From an uncultured Pleomorphomonas sp. (lineage in GTDB: Bacteria > Pseudomonadota > Alphaproteobacteria > Rhizobiales > Pleomorphomonadaceae): a stretch of 64,000 nucleotides of DNA. Below, piece after piece: positions 1 through 7,954 of the stretch. Where the stretch lies: the NCBI GenBank assembly GCA_937868725.1, contig CALMMQ010000045.1, positions 32,356 through 96,355 on the forward strand. Reading direction: 5' to 3'. The translations under genes and the position numbers were made by a program. The first letter of the stretch is position 1. Each line of letters opens with the position of its first letter. The notes below the pieces were generated by a model. That model saw nothing but the letters and a program-made list of their open reading frames with translations. It was not told the DNA's origin and ran no database searches.

Positions 1-604
1 GAGTTGAGCGACCCCGGCATGGTGACGGCGACCCGGCATGAGCGTGCGTGCGCATCTCGGCTTGATAAGCGGCGCAGATGCAAAAGACTTTGACCGTCGG
101 AGGACACGCACTCAAAAGTACATAGACTTGACGACCCGCAGGCTATTACCCAACTACTTTACGAATTGTAACGATTTTAGCTCGATGCCCCAGGAAACAC
201 GCCGCATCTTCTTAGCATAAAATACCTATAACGCTTTCCAATATACATGACTTTCTAGAGCATCCGCCGATCAGGTTGCACCAACCTGATCGATAAGCGG
301 CTACTCAAGCCTTTGAATTTGGAGCGATTTCTTATCGACCTGACGATGCAGTCAGGTCGGAAAGCGCTTGGCCGACAAGGAATCGTGTCCGACACAGGAG
401 AACGATCCCCGCCGAAGTCAGGAGGGCAACCATCAAGCCATTATCTTGTTGGCTTTTGCCGATCATGCGCAGCCGCGCCTTGGGTCTGCCGGGCCACAGA
501 TGCCAAACCCGCCTTGCCTGCGCTCAGGGACCATCCGGTCTCGCCGCAGCCTACAAATCGGTGCCGAACCACTTCAACGCACCTCATTGCCTTGGTGAAG
601 CCCA
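1..604. other. Gene-free stretch with one palindromic repeat
   Basis: I see no convincing gene here. Short open frames have no family signature, and the part up to about 250 is richer in A and T than its neighbours. The one structured element is the interspersed palindromic repeat at about 253-385, annotated separately. The remainder may be the downstream flank of a gene outside the window. Confidence 0.6.
253..385. repeat. Interspersed palindromic repeat, copy 1 (fullest)
   Basis: A unit of about 130 bp holds two strong dyads. One has 10-bp perfect arms (GATCAGGTTG at 269-278, CAACCTGATC at 282-291) around a 3-bp loop. The other has 9-bp perfect arms (CGACCTGAC at 336-344, GTCAGGTCG at 351-359). 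The first 30 bp (253-282) recur exactly at 52451-52480. The second half recurs in diverged form near 59591-59665. It resembles the small intergenic palindromic elements of rhizobial genomes; I cannot assign it to a named family. Confidence 0.7.
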
Positions 605-1318
605 TCACGGAAAGAAGACCTCCACCTTGCCGGGATCGCGAGCCGTTTCCTCAAGAAGCATCGCAAGATGCGAGGGCTCTACTTGCGGAATGGCAACACC
701 GGCAGGCATGTCCAGCTTGACGTGTCCGCCCTCAACCGCCTGATGAAACGCACTGGAACGGATAATAGCGCTCACCGTGATCAGGCCGACTTCGATGTTT
801 TCGCCCACCAGTTCGCCCTGCAGGGAATAAAGATAGTTGCGCGCGGCCGCCATGGCCGGCCCGGGTCCGCTGAGGAAGGGGGCCGGATACGCCGCCGATC
901 CGCCGAAGCCGGCAAGAATCGTTCCGCCACCCTGTTTGCGCAAGTACGGCAGAACGGCCTGAACGACGCCGACCAGACCGAGGAACATGACCCGAAGCGT
1001 GGTCAGCATAGCCTCCGGCTGGATAGCCTGAGCGGGGGTAAAGCCGCCATTACCGTTGGGCGAATAATGGACAGCATCAATGCGGCCATAGGACGCGCGG
1101 ATCGCATCGACCGCAGCCGCGATACTCGCCTGATCGGCCAGATCGACTTGGAACGTTTCCGCTTCAAATCCCTCCGCCAAGAGCCCGCGCCGCAGCTCGG
1201 CCAGATTGTCGGGATTTCGCGCCAGCAGAGCGACACGGTATCCCTTCTGCGCATAATGGCGAGCGACGCCGAGACCGAGGCCTGGGCCAGCGCCGAACAC
1301 GGCGATCACTTTTTCCAT
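605..1318 (-). CDS. SDR-family NAD(P)-dependent oxidoreductase
   Basis: A short-chain dehydrogenase/reductase of 237 residues. The N-terminal Rossmann strand carries a nucleotide-binding motif of the form GAGPGLG, and the family's central region contains a nucleotide-contact loop (VDLAD). The usual catalytic YxxxK is not clear; the corresponding region reads ARNYLYSLQGEL, as in the subgroup that keeps the fold but diverges at the active site. The substrate is unknown. The start at 1318 follows a GGGACA ribosome site, and an upstream in-frame start would run into the promoter region. It is divergent from an HxlR regulator, the usual arrangement for a target controlled by electrophile- or quinone-sensing HxlR proteins. 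Confidence 0.85.
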   Translation of the reverse strand: MEKVIAVFGAGPGLGLGVARHYAQKGYRVALLARNPDNLAELRRGLLAEGFEAETFQVDLADQASIAAAVDAIRASYGRIDAVHYSPNGNGGFTPAQAIQPEAMLTTLRVMFLGLVGVVQAVLPYLRKQGGGTILAGFGGSAAYPAPFLSGPGPAMAAARNYLYSLQGELVGENIEVGLITVSAIIRSSAFHQAVEGGHVKLDMPAGVAIPQVEPSHLAMLLEETARDPGKVEVFFP

Positions 1319-1333
1319 AGAATGTCCCTTTCC

Positions 1334-1418
1334 GTTACCGATCGTAACGTCGTATATGACATGCTGAAGGAGGCGCACAAGACGTGCCTTTTTCCGCATG
1401 TCGTAACCGCAAAGTAAC
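1334..1418. promoter_or_regulatory. Divergent promoter region with GTAAC half-sites
   Basis: The space between the SDR and HxlR genes contains an inverted repeat GTTAC-N5-GTAAC (1334-1348). Two further GTAAC copies lie at 1403-1407 and 1414-1418, exactly 11 bp (one helical turn) apart. This arrangement suits a dimeric winged-helix regulator such as the adjacent HxlR protein. The role is inferred from position and symmetry only. Confidence 0.4.
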
Positions 1419-1421
1419 GTG

Positions 1422-1814
1422 ATGGAAAAGCATTCGCTGGCAGACGCTTGCTACGTTCGGGACCTTCTCAACCGCGTCATCGGCGGTTGGGCACCGCTTG
1501 TCCTTCGCGCCATTGGTGCCGAGGAGCGGCGCTTTTCCTATCTCGAAAGGGAAGTGGAGGAAATTTCCCGCCGCATGCTGGCGAAGACGTTGCGCGTGCT
1601 CGAGGAAGACGGACTCGTTCTCCGGCGGGTGCATGCCACGAAGCCGATCAGCGTTACCTATCGTCTGTCCGAACTCGGGGCCGAGCTACTTCCGCTGATG
1701 GAATCGATTTCGCAATGGGCGTTGACGAACGAACACCGCATTCTTGCCGCTCGCGCTGCCTATCAAAGCGTTGAAGCGGTGACGGAATTGGCGAGCCGAT
1801 CAGCAGGTCGATGA
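1422..1814 (+). CDS. HxlR-family winged-helix transcriptional regulator
   Basis: A 130-residue regulator with the HxlR winged-helix fold filling most of the chain. Diagnostic stretches are GGWAPLVLRAI near the start, the recognition helix region ISRRMLAKTLRVLEEDGLV, and the wing and dimer helix ending SQWALTNE. The YLEREVEEIS stretch replaces the common F-x-x-L-x-x-x-I pattern. Only an early Cys (CYVRDLL) is present, as in redox-sensing members such as YodB and HypR. GTG at 1419 precedes ATG at 1422 directly, so either could be used. It probably controls the divergent SDR gene and itself. Confidence 0.88.
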   Translation: MEKHSLADACYVRDLLNRVIGGWAPLVLRAIGAEERRFSYLEREVEEISRRMLAKTLRVLEEDGLVLRRVHATKPISVTYRLSELGAELLPLMESISQWALTNEHRILAARAAYQSVEAVTELASRSAGR

Positions 1815-2263
1815 ACATATCCTCGGGTTCACGGTCCTCGGGATCATCATCTGCCTCAAGATGAAAATCGAATCGCTGAACTGTCCGCTGCAAACGTATT
1901 CCATAATGGAATCATGTATTTATCTAAGCAATGAAATTTGGATTAAATAGTAAATAAGCTGAGGAAACCGATCTCAAATAACGGTCGATGCCATCATAAG
2001 TGAATGGCCTGCATCAACCGAAAGGTTTCTTCGATCTCCGTGGACGATTGTTTAACCAACAATCCGAATGAACAGAACTGAAATGTAAAATCCAGACATG
2101 AGCCTTCGTAGAAAAATATTCTAATCAACCGAAGACTATACGAACATTTCTAGCGTCAAACGCCGCCGTTTCTACGTTTAGCTCCGCACCAGACTGCCTC
2201 TGCCGGACGCAACTACGTATGGTCGGCGGCTTTAGCGTACCACAGAGTATAATCGGCGGAATT
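1815..2263. other. Intergenic, AT-rich, no gene seen
   Basis: About 450 bp of clearly lower GC than its neighbours, with no supported gene. It holds one clean 15-bp dyad, ATTCCAT-A-ATGGAAT, at 1898-1912, which could be an orphan operator. The rest may be horizontally acquired or decayed DNA next to the tRNA-Arg gene, a frequent integration site. Confidence 0.5.
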
Positions 2264-2340
2264 TGGCGCGCCCGGCGAGATTCGAACTCACGACCTTCGC
2301 CTTCGGAGGGCGACACTCTATCCAGCTGAGCTACGGGCGC
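2264..2340 (-). tRNA. tRNA-Arg(CCG)
   Basis: On the minus strand the sequence folds as a complete cloverleaf. The acceptor is GCGCCCG paired with CGGGCGC, the D arm contains AGCTGGATA, and the anticodon stem is TCGCC/GGCGA with loop CTCCGAA. The T arm has TTCGAAT, the discriminator is G, and CCA is encoded at 2264-2266. The anticodon CCG (plus-strand 2304-2306) reads CGG arginine codons. Confidence 0.95.
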
Positions 2341-2448
2341 ACTGCTGATCGCGGCAACGAAGCACCGCAACAAGTGAAGGTCCGTATACCCGATGTCGTC
2401 GCCGAGGCAAAGAGGAAAGTTGGCCGCCGGACGGGAGCAATGGACCGC

Positions 2449-2961
2449 TCAGTTGAGGTGGTCGCGGATCGACTTGAAGCGGAGGGCCAGTTCGTCCTGG
2501 TTGTTGCTGGCCGCCGCCTTGTTGGTGGCGACGTAGCCAGGCACCTCGATGCCCTGGCGCATCATCTCCTCGACGGAGATGCGGCCGCCGTCGATCATCC
2601 GGCCCGTCTTGGGGTCGGTGTAGTAGTGATGATAGATCTCGTGGGTTTCCTGCCAGTAGGTGTGCGTCACCTTGGCGGCGAGGTCGGCATCGCCGGACTG
2701 CTGACCGGTGGTGACGATCGGCTGGGCCAACGGCTCGCTGCGCCGCTCCAGCATGACCCACACCGCCGCCACCATCAGCATGGCGACGATGGCAACGCCG
2801 GCGACGATGGCGAACGACTTGATGTCCTGGTGACCGAACAGCGCCTGCTGGCGCGTTGATGCCGACATGGCGCGACCGCCAGCCTTGCCCCGGGGACTGC
2901 CGGCGGCCAGCGTTCCCGCCGCAAGGCGTGTCGTCGTCTTCTGATTGGCCAGCCGGGACAT
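2449..2961 (-). CDS. Single-pass membrane protein, function unknown
   Basis: 170 residues with a basic, low-complexity N-terminus (about 1-45), one hydrophobic span (about 49-70), and a soluble C-terminal domain with paired His/Tyr (YWQETHEIYHHYYTDP) and an acidic end. I do not recognise a family. The topology suggests a cytoplasmic N-terminus and a periplasmic domain. The start at 2961 has a good GGGAG site. It lies directly downstream of no other gene and upstream of tRNA-Arg on the same strand, so it appears monocistronic. Confidence 0.7.
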   Translation of the reverse strand: MSRLANQKTTTRLAAGTLAAGSPRGKAGGRAMSASTRQQALFGHQDIKSFAIVAGVAIVAMLMVAAVWVMLERRSEPLAQPIVTTGQQSGDADLAAKVTHTYWQETHEIYHHYYTDPKTGRMIDGGRISVEEMMRQGIEVPGYVATNKAAASNNQDELALRFKSIRDHLN

Positions 2962-3171
2962 GGTCGTCTCCCTGCCCCCCCGACCGGAACCGGTCGGGCA
3001 CGGATAAACATCAACAACAAATATATGGGTCCAATAGTTGCCAAATCAGTAGCGACCGCGGCGGAAATCCCGACGGCGGCGCGGCTTTCAGCGGGATTGT
3101 CGGCCGATTGGTTAACGGCAGGCAACCACGATCCGGGCAATTGTCGGCGTTTGGCCGGGCCAGCGGGCGCC

Positions 3172-3861
3172 TCAGCGCCCGGCGCCCTCGAGATGATAGC
3201 GCGCTTCCTTGACCAGGGCGGCGCCGCGGCTGGTGCCGATGCGGTTGGCGCCCGCTTCCAGCATCGACATGGCGTCGCTGACCGAGCGGATGCCGCCCGA
3301 GGCCTTGACGCCCATGTCCGGACCGACGGTGCGGCGCATCAGCGCCACCGCCTCGGCCGTGGCGCCGGTGCCGACGAAGCCGGTCGACGTCTTGACGAAA
3401 TCGGCCCCAGCCGCCCTGGCGGCGAGACAGACGGCGACGATCTCGTCGTCGGTCAGCAGACTGATCTCGATGATGGCCTTGAGACAGAGCGGGCCGCAGT
3501 CGGCCTTGAGAGCGGCGATCTCGGCCCCGACCGGCCCGGCGCCCTCGCTCCGCAGCGTGCCGACGGAGATGACGGCGTCGATCTCACTCGCCCCCTGCTC
3601 GATGACCCAGTCAAGCTCGGCGCGCTTCAGGGCCGTCGGGCTGGCACCGAGCGGAAAGCCGATGACCGAACACGTCCGCACCGCCGAACCGGCGAGGCAG
3701 GCGGCGACGCGCGGCACGTGGATCGGGTTGACGCAGACGGAGGCGAAGTTCCATTCGATCGCCTCCTGGCAATATTGCTCGACCTCGGCGGCGGTGACGT
3801 CCGACCTGAGGGTGGTGTGATCGATGAGCCGCGCCAGCTCGGCTGAGGTCCTGACGATCAT
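3172..3861 (-). CDS. deoC: Deoxyribose-phosphate aldolase
   Basis: Class I aldolase that cleaves 2-deoxy-D-ribose 5-phosphate to glyceraldehyde 3-phosphate and acetaldehyde in deoxynucleoside catabolism. The 229-residue TIM-barrel protein contains the Schiff-base lysine in VKTSTGF (K157), the second active-site lysine in VKASGG (K186) and the general acid/base Asp in EIDAV (D95). The start at 3861 is preceded by GGGGAG; upstream in-frame codons lack a ribosome site. No other nucleoside genes are adjacent. Confidence 0.93.
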   Translation of the reverse strand: MIVRTSAELARLIDHTTLRSDVTAAEVEQYCQEAIEWNFASVCVNPIHVPRVAACLAGSAVRTCSVIGFPLGASPTALKRAELDWVIEQGASEIDAVISVGTLRSEGAGPVGAEIAALKADCGPLCLKAIIEISLLTDDEIVAVCLAARAAGADFVKTSTGFVGTGATAEAVALMRRTVGPDMGVKASGGIRSVSDAMSMLEAGANRIGTSRGAALVKEARYHLEGAGR

Positions 3862-4173
3862 GCCTATCTCCCCTTTTGTCGCGATCACACCACAGCGCCG
3901 GCGATGGCGCCCAGGAAAATCACCCAGATTCAACTCGCTAGAGTTTGCCCCCGGCTTCGGCGCCGGTCAACCGGCACCGTCGGAGCGCCCGACACAAACA
4001 CCATCTAGACGAAACTTCCATGACAGCGGCGCAGCCGCGCGGCCGGTGACTGATCAGGCCCCGTCATCGTTAATATGCTGTATAAATTCATGTTTTCGGC
4101 GCAGTAGAACATTTCTTAAGACTCGCGCAGCAGTATGGGCGGCACGCCGACATTTACCGAGAGCGGTTCTGCC
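3862..4173. other. Divergent intergenic region, deoC / PAS gene
   Basis: About 310 bp between two divergently transcribed genes, so it should contain both promoters. I see no clear -35/-10 pair or operator. The last 120 bp before the chemoreceptor genes are locally AT-rich, as expected of a promoter. Confidence 0.4.
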
Positions 4174-4698
4174 ATGGTGAGTTCCCCCCAGCCAACGCGT
4201 CGTGAAACCACCTTTGCGCCCGACGAGATCATCGTCTCCAAAACTGATCTCAAGGGGCGCATCACCTACGCCAATAACGTGTTCGTGCGCATGGCCGGCT
4301 ATTCGCGCGCCGAGCTGGTCGGAGCGCCGCACTCGATCATCCGCCACCCGGACATGCCGCGCGCCGTCTTCAAACTCTTGTGGGACCAGATCGGCGCCGA
4401 GCAGGAAATCTTCGCCTATGTCAAGAACATGGCCAAGAGCGGCGACTTCTATTGGGTGTTCGCCCACGTGACGCCGTCCTACGACGAGGCCGGCAAGGTG
4501 GTGGGCTACCACTCCAACCGGCGCGTGCCGGAGCGGCGCATCATCGACGGCGTCATCACGCCGCTTTACGCCGATCTTCTGAAGATCGAACAATCCTTTG
4601 CCAACGCCAAGGACGGTCTTGCTGCCTCCTATGGTCGTCTTGTCGAAATCGTGAAGTCGAAAGCCGCCAGCTATGACGAACTCATCTTCTCGCTTTGA
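4174..4698 (+). CDS. Aer-like FAD-type PAS sensor protein (stand-alone)
   Basis: 174 residues: one PAS domain (about 15-125) followed by a helical tail. It matches the sensor half of the aerotaxis receptor Aer, including RHPDMP at residues 57-62, where Aer's flavin-contact residues Arg57, His58 and Asp60 fall in the same positions. No transmembrane segment or signalling domain is present. The gene overlaps the next, a membrane chemoreceptor, by 26 bp in another frame, so the two halves of an Aer-type receptor appear to be separate polypeptides made from one mRNA. ATG at 4174 is chosen; ATG at 4135 is an alternative. It probably senses redox state or oxygen. Confidence 0.8.
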   Translation: MVSSPQPTRRETTFAPDEIIVSKTDLKGRITYANNVFVRMAGYSRAELVGAPHSIIRHPDMPRAVFKLLWDQIGAEQEIFAYVKNMAKSGDFYWVFAHVTPSYDEAGKVVGYHSNRRVPERRIIDGVITPLYADLLKIEQSFANAKDGLAASYGRLVEIVKSKAASYDELIFSL

Positions 4699-6277
4699 GG
4701 CGGTTGCCGTCCAAATCGTCGCCCTTGCCGCCATCGTCGCCGCCGGCGCCTGTGCCGGGTTCGGCCTGCCGCTCGTGGCCGTCGCCAGTTCGGCCGTGGC
4801 GCTGGTCGCCACCGGCTTCGGCTTCTACCGTCTGCTGAGCTGCCAGAACGCCATTCTCAGGGCCATCCGCACCGCCGATGCCCTCGGGCGCGGCGACTTC
4901 GAAGTGCGCGACCCGACACTGGCTCCGCACGGCCTGCCGGGCCGGCTCACCAACGCCATCAACGACATGGCTGACCACATCGACGCCTTCGTCCGCGAAT
5001 CGAGCGCGGCCATGGAGGCGGTGCGCCAGAACCGCTATCATCGCCGCATCCTGCCGCATGGCATGCAGGGGGCGTTGCTGCGGGCTTCGACCACCATCAA
5101 CGATGCCACCGACGCCATCCAGGCGCGGACCAAGACCTTCGAGGCCTCGACCGACAGTTTCGCCGCCACCATCAACTCCATCGTCGAGGCGCTGGTGGCC
5201 TCGTCGGTGTCGGTGAGCGACGTTTCCGAACGTCTGGGCGCCGCCGCCAACGCCACGACCGAGCAGGCGACCTCGGTGGCCACCTCGTCGCGCGACGCCT
5301 CGTCCAACGTCGAGCGGGCCACCGACGCCGCCCGCAACCTGTCCGACCGGGCGCGCAGCATCGGTGTCGAGGTTGACCGCTCGGCCAATGCCGCCCGCAC
5401 CGCCGTCGAGCGCGCCAAGGAGACCGAAGCCATCGTTTCCTCGCTGTCGGAGGCGGCCAAGCGCATCGGCACCGTCATCGGCCTCATCGACCAGGTGGCG
5501 AGCCAGACCAACCTGCTGGCCCTCAACGCCACCATCGAGGCGGCGCGAGCCGGCGAAGCCGGGCGTGGGTTCGCCGTCGTCGCCAGCGAGGTCAAGCAGC
5601 TCGCCTCCGAGACGGCGAAGGCGACGCAGGAGATTGTCAAGCACATCGGCCAGGTGCAGGCGGCGACCAACGAAGCGGTGAACAGCATCATCGGCATCGG
5701 CGGCACCATCGCCGAGATTGACACCATCACCGCCTCGATGCGCCAGTCCATCGAGGGCCAGATCGCCGCCTCCAACGCCATCGCCGAAAACGTCGGCAGC
5801 GCCCACGGCGAGACGCGGGCCGTCAGCGAACGCATTGCCGACATCAGCTCGATCTCGCGCGAAACGGCGGGACTGGCCGGTGGCTTGCGCGGCACGTCGT
5901 CGACCGTGTCTTCCGAAGGCGAGCGGCTCGCCGCCACGGTGCGGGACTTCCTGTCGAGCTTGCGGCGCGGGCCCCTCGACCGCCGTCAGTCCGCCGAGCC
6001 GCGCTACGCCGTCAACATTGCCGTGGAAGCGCAGGAGCAGAGGTTCACCTGCGCCGAGCTCAGCTCCTCGGGGGCCCGGTTCATCGGTTTTGCCGGCAAG
6101 GTCGCCAAAGGCAGCCGGCTGGCGGTGCGGATCAACGCCGGCATTGTGCTGCCCGGTGTCGTGCGCTGGCAGGACGGTAGCAGCTTCGGCATGGAGTTCC
6201 TGACCAGCGAGTTCAGCGCCGACGTCATGAACTGGCTAAGCGAGCGGATCAAATCGTCCACGGCCATCGCGGCCTGA
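4673..6277 (+). CDS. Methyl-accepting chemotaxis protein with C-terminal PilZ domain
   Basis: 534 residues. Two hydrophobic spans form a hairpin (about 11-30 and 34-53) with almost no periplasmic loop. A HAMP-like region (about 55-105) and the cytoplasmic coiled-coil signalling domain (about 170-430) follow, with the conserved hairpin tip around [20 protein letters not shown]. The C-terminal 100 residues form a PilZ-type c-di-GMP module: RRQSAEPR supplies the RxxxR signature and ELSSSG the [D/N]xSxxG signature, with Glu for Asp. The lack of a ligand-binding loop and the overlap with the upstream PAS protein suggest that the PAS protein provides the sensory input. Confidence 0.88.
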   Translation: MTNSSSRFEAVAVQIVALAAIVAAGACAGFGLPLVAVASSAVALVATGFGFYRLLSCQNAILRAIRTADALGRGDFEVRDPTLAPHGLPGRLTNAINDMADHIDAFVRESSAAMEAVRQNRYHRRILPHGMQGALLRASTTINDATDAIQARTKTFEASTDSFAATINSIVEALVASSVSVSDVSERLGAAANATTEQATSVATSSRDASSNVERATDAARNLSDRARSIGVEVDRSANAARTAVERAKETEAIVSSLSEAAKRIGTVIGLIDQVASQTNLLALNATIEAARAGEAGRGFAVVASEVKQLASETAKATQEIVKHIGQVQAATNEAVNSIIGIGGTIAEIDTITASMRQSIEGQIAASNAIAENVGSAHGETRAVSERIADISSISRETAGLAGGLRGTSSTVSSEGERLAATVRDFLSSLRRGPLDRRQSAEPRYAVNIAVEAQEQRFTCAELSSSGARFIGFAGKVAKGSRLAVRINAGIVLPGVVRWQDGSSFGMEFLTSEFSADVMNWLSERIKSSTAIAA

Positions 6278-6376
6278 GGGCACGCTAAACCTCTCACCGG
6301 TCTAAGGCAGCGCCCACCGCAGTCGGGCGTTCAGAGCGACGCGCGACAGCTGCAACGCAGCGACAAATCAATGCCA

Positions 6377-6440
6377 AAATCAAAGGGATGAATGGTACAG
6401 CTGGTTGGTCTCGAACCAACGACCTTCGGAGCCACAATCC
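6377..6440. repeat. attL: left copy of tRNA-His attachment repeat
   Basis: Positions 6391-6440 are identical over 50 bp to 18051-18100. With one mismatch the match extends left to 6377 (18037). The repeat covers the 3' half of tRNA-His from inside the anticodon stem to the CCA. Beyond 6440 the sequence only loosely resembles the rest of the tRNA, so no functional tRNA is encoded here. This marks the distal end of the integrated element. Confidence 0.9.
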
Positions 6441-6522
6441 CCGCCCTAGCGCCACTATAGAAGTGTTTAGGGATTTTTCTGCCGGCAAACCACAGGGCCG
6501 AAATCAAGCACTTAGCGGCGCT

Positions 6523-6687
6523 TTGTCAAACCACCATGGCGCCAGCGATGAGCTTCGCTCGATCGCCCGCGCCATCGAGCGGCTTGGCTGTCGCATGGGC
6601 GAAGACCCCGAGCGGACCATCCTGCGCAAGGAAGCTCTTGCCGATCGTGTTCGGGCTGTCGCCGCCCAGATCGGCGGTGCGGCATGA
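6523..6687 (+). CDS. Small unknown protein, first gene of the replication operon
   Basis: A small helical protein rich in Arg, Ala and Glu, ending AQIGGAA. Its stop overlaps the next start as ATGA. The start is uncertain: TTG at 6523 gives 54 residues, ATG at 6595 gives 30, and neither has a strong ribosome site. The frame stays open further left only by reading through the tRNA repeat, which I do not accept as coding. Its last 25 bp (6664-6688) are repeated exactly at the end of the next gene (6957-6981). No family is recognised. Confidence 0.45.
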   Translation: MSNHHGASDELRSIARAIERLGCRMGEDPERTILRKEALADRVRAVAAQIGGAA

Positions 6688-6980
6688 TGACGCCCAGCAC
6701 CGAATGGCTTTGGGCCGTCTTTGCTTGCCAGAGCCTTTCGTCCACTCAGAAACTGGTAGGCGCAGTGATCGCCTACAGCATCGACGCCGGCGTCGCCCAA
6801 ATTGGCCATCGTCAACTTGGCGAGGCATGTGCGGTTTCTCATCGATCTGCCATGCGTGCTGTTCGCGCCATGGCAGCCCTCGACTGGCTTGTCGTCAGGC
6901 GGGTAACAGGCGAGGCCAACGTCTACACTCTGGCCACTCCCGAGCCTTCCCAGACGGCCCAGATCGGCGGTGCGGCATGA
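6684..6980 (+). CDS. Winged-helix DNA-binding protein, paralog of the next gene
   Basis: 98 residues made up almost wholly of a winged-helix domain: WLWAVFACQSLSSTQKLVGAVIA, then a helix-turn-helix around LGEACAVSHRSAMRAVRAMAALDWL and a short wing. It aligns over its whole length with the first 85 residues of the next protein (shared pattern: AV--S---AMRAV---A-L-WL-V-R--G--N-Y/F-L), so the two arose by duplication. It ends AQIGGAA and overlaps the next gene by ATGA. It may be a regulator, or an accessory replication protein competing for or assisting origin binding. Confidence 0.75.
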   Translation: MMTPSTEWLWAVFACQSLSSTQKLVGAVIAYSIDAGVAQIGHRQLGEACAVSHRSAMRAVRAMAALDWLVVRRVTGEANVYTLATPEPSQTAQIGGAA

Positions 6981-7954
6981 TCGACGTCCGCTATCGCACG
7001 ATCTGGCAGAACGCCGTTCTGGCCTGTCCCGATCTCTCTGCAACGGTCTGCCGGGTGGCGCTGGCCATCAGCCAGCATCTTCACCCGGGCAATGACTGTT
7101 TTCCTTCCTACGAACTGCTTGGCAAGAACGCGGCCGTTAGCCGGGACACGGCCATGCGAGCCGTGAAAGGGCTGGAGGCGGCTGGTTGGCTCGGCGTGAT
7201 GCGCACCAAGGGGCGCAAGAGCAATACCTTCATGCTGCTCATGCCGGCGTCGCTGGCGATCCCCGAGGCACCCGCCTTGATGACGGGCAACGACGCCGTG
7301 CGACCGTTGGCAGTGTCCCAACAGTCGCAGGCTGGTGCGACCGTTGCTCAGCCTGAACAGTCGCAAGCTGGTGCGACCGTTGCCCTGTCTGAACAGTCGC
7401 AAGCTGGTGCCACTGTTGCCAAAATGGAACAGTCGCAAATTGCGGCTCCAACGGTGGCACAGCTCTGCGACCCTAAAAATAGTAAAAATATATCCCCCCT
7501 AAATCCCCCCACCCAAACCGGCAACGACACCGACGCGGCGTTCGAGATGCTTTGGGAAATTTGGAGCAACGACGCCGACAAGGGCAAGGCGCGGGCGGCC
7601 TTCCATCGGGCGACCAGTGCCAGCGGACTTGGCGTCTCGCCCGAAGCGATCATCGCCGCAGCTCGCGAACGCCGTCTCCGGCGCCTCACCGCCAACGCCT
7701 CGGAAGCGGTGCCGTTGGCGCGATGGCTACGAGGGGAAGGCTGGTCGGGCGAGGCCAAGCCAGCATCGGCTCACGAGCGGAAGCCCGCCCAGGCGGCCAA
7801 GCCTCAGGTGTTCGTCGAGGAAGGTTCGCCGGCCTGGATGGCCTGGAGGACCTACCGCCAGCGGCAGGGCAAGAGCACGCCGTCGTCAACCTTCGCCTCG
7901 CAACGCGGCCGTCGAGGCTGGCACTTCGAAAGCGAATGGCCTCCCGTGGAGTAG
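6977..7954 (+). CDS. Replication initiator-like protein (lambda O-like architecture)
   Basis: 325 residues in three parts. An N-terminal winged helix (about 1-90; FPSYELLGKNAAVSRDTAMRAVKGLEAAGWLG) is of the type in phage replication organizers. A Gln/Ser/Ala linker (about 115-163) is made of four 12-residue repeats (QSQAGATVAxxE). A C-terminal domain (about 175-325) contains WEIWSNDADKGKARAAFHRA and a Trp-rich end. The linker DNA is a tandem 36-bp repeat array followed by an AT-rich stretch, as in the lambda O gene, which carries its own origin. It probably binds the element's origin and recruits host or helper replication proteins. No helicase or primase motif is present. Confidence 0.72.
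   Translation: MIDVRYRTIWQNAVLACPDLSATVCRVALAISQHLHPGNDCFPSYELLGKNAAVSRDTAMRAVKGLEAAGWLGVMRTKGRKSNTFMLLMPASLAIPEAPALMTGNDAVRPLAVSQQSQAGATVAQPEQSQAGATVALSEQSQAGATVAKMEQSQIAAPTVAQLCDPKNSKNISPLNPPTQTGNDTDAAFEMLWEIWSNDADKGKARAAFHRATSASGLGVSPEAIIAAARERRLRRLTANASEAVPLARWLRGEGWSGEAKPASAHERKPAQAAKPQVFVEEGSPAWMAWRTYRQRQGKSTPSSTFASQRGRRGWHFESEWPPVE
7322..7493 (+). repeat. Four 36-bp tandem repeats plus AT-rich stretch: candidate origin
   Basis: Repeat units begin at 7322, 7358, 7394 and 7430, exactly 36 bp apart. Units 1 and 2 contain the perfect dyad GTCGCA-N6-TGCGAC; units 3 and 4 are degenerate on the right arm. Just downstream at 7474-7493 lies a run of almost only A and T between GC-rich flanks. 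Iterons with internal symmetry followed by an AT-rich unwinding element, inside the initiator gene, is the layout of the lambda origin. The origin role is inferred. Confidence 0.6.

Noticed and set aside
313..720. Plus-strand frame overlapping the SDR gene end
   Set aside because: It crosses the palindromic repeat and the antisense of the SDR gene; the translation has no protein-like features.
1654..1893. Small minus-strand frame overlapping the HxlR gene end
   Set aside because: Two thirds lies antisense to a clear regulator gene and no family is recognised.
6388..6522. Coding extension of the first replication-operon gene through the attL repeat
   Set aside because: It would translate the tRNA-derived repeat, and the same frame at the right end is just the intact tRNA.
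7322..7465. The 36-bp repeats as a CRISPR array
   Set aside because: Repeats are directly adjacent without spacers, lie inside a coding frame, and no cas genes are near.
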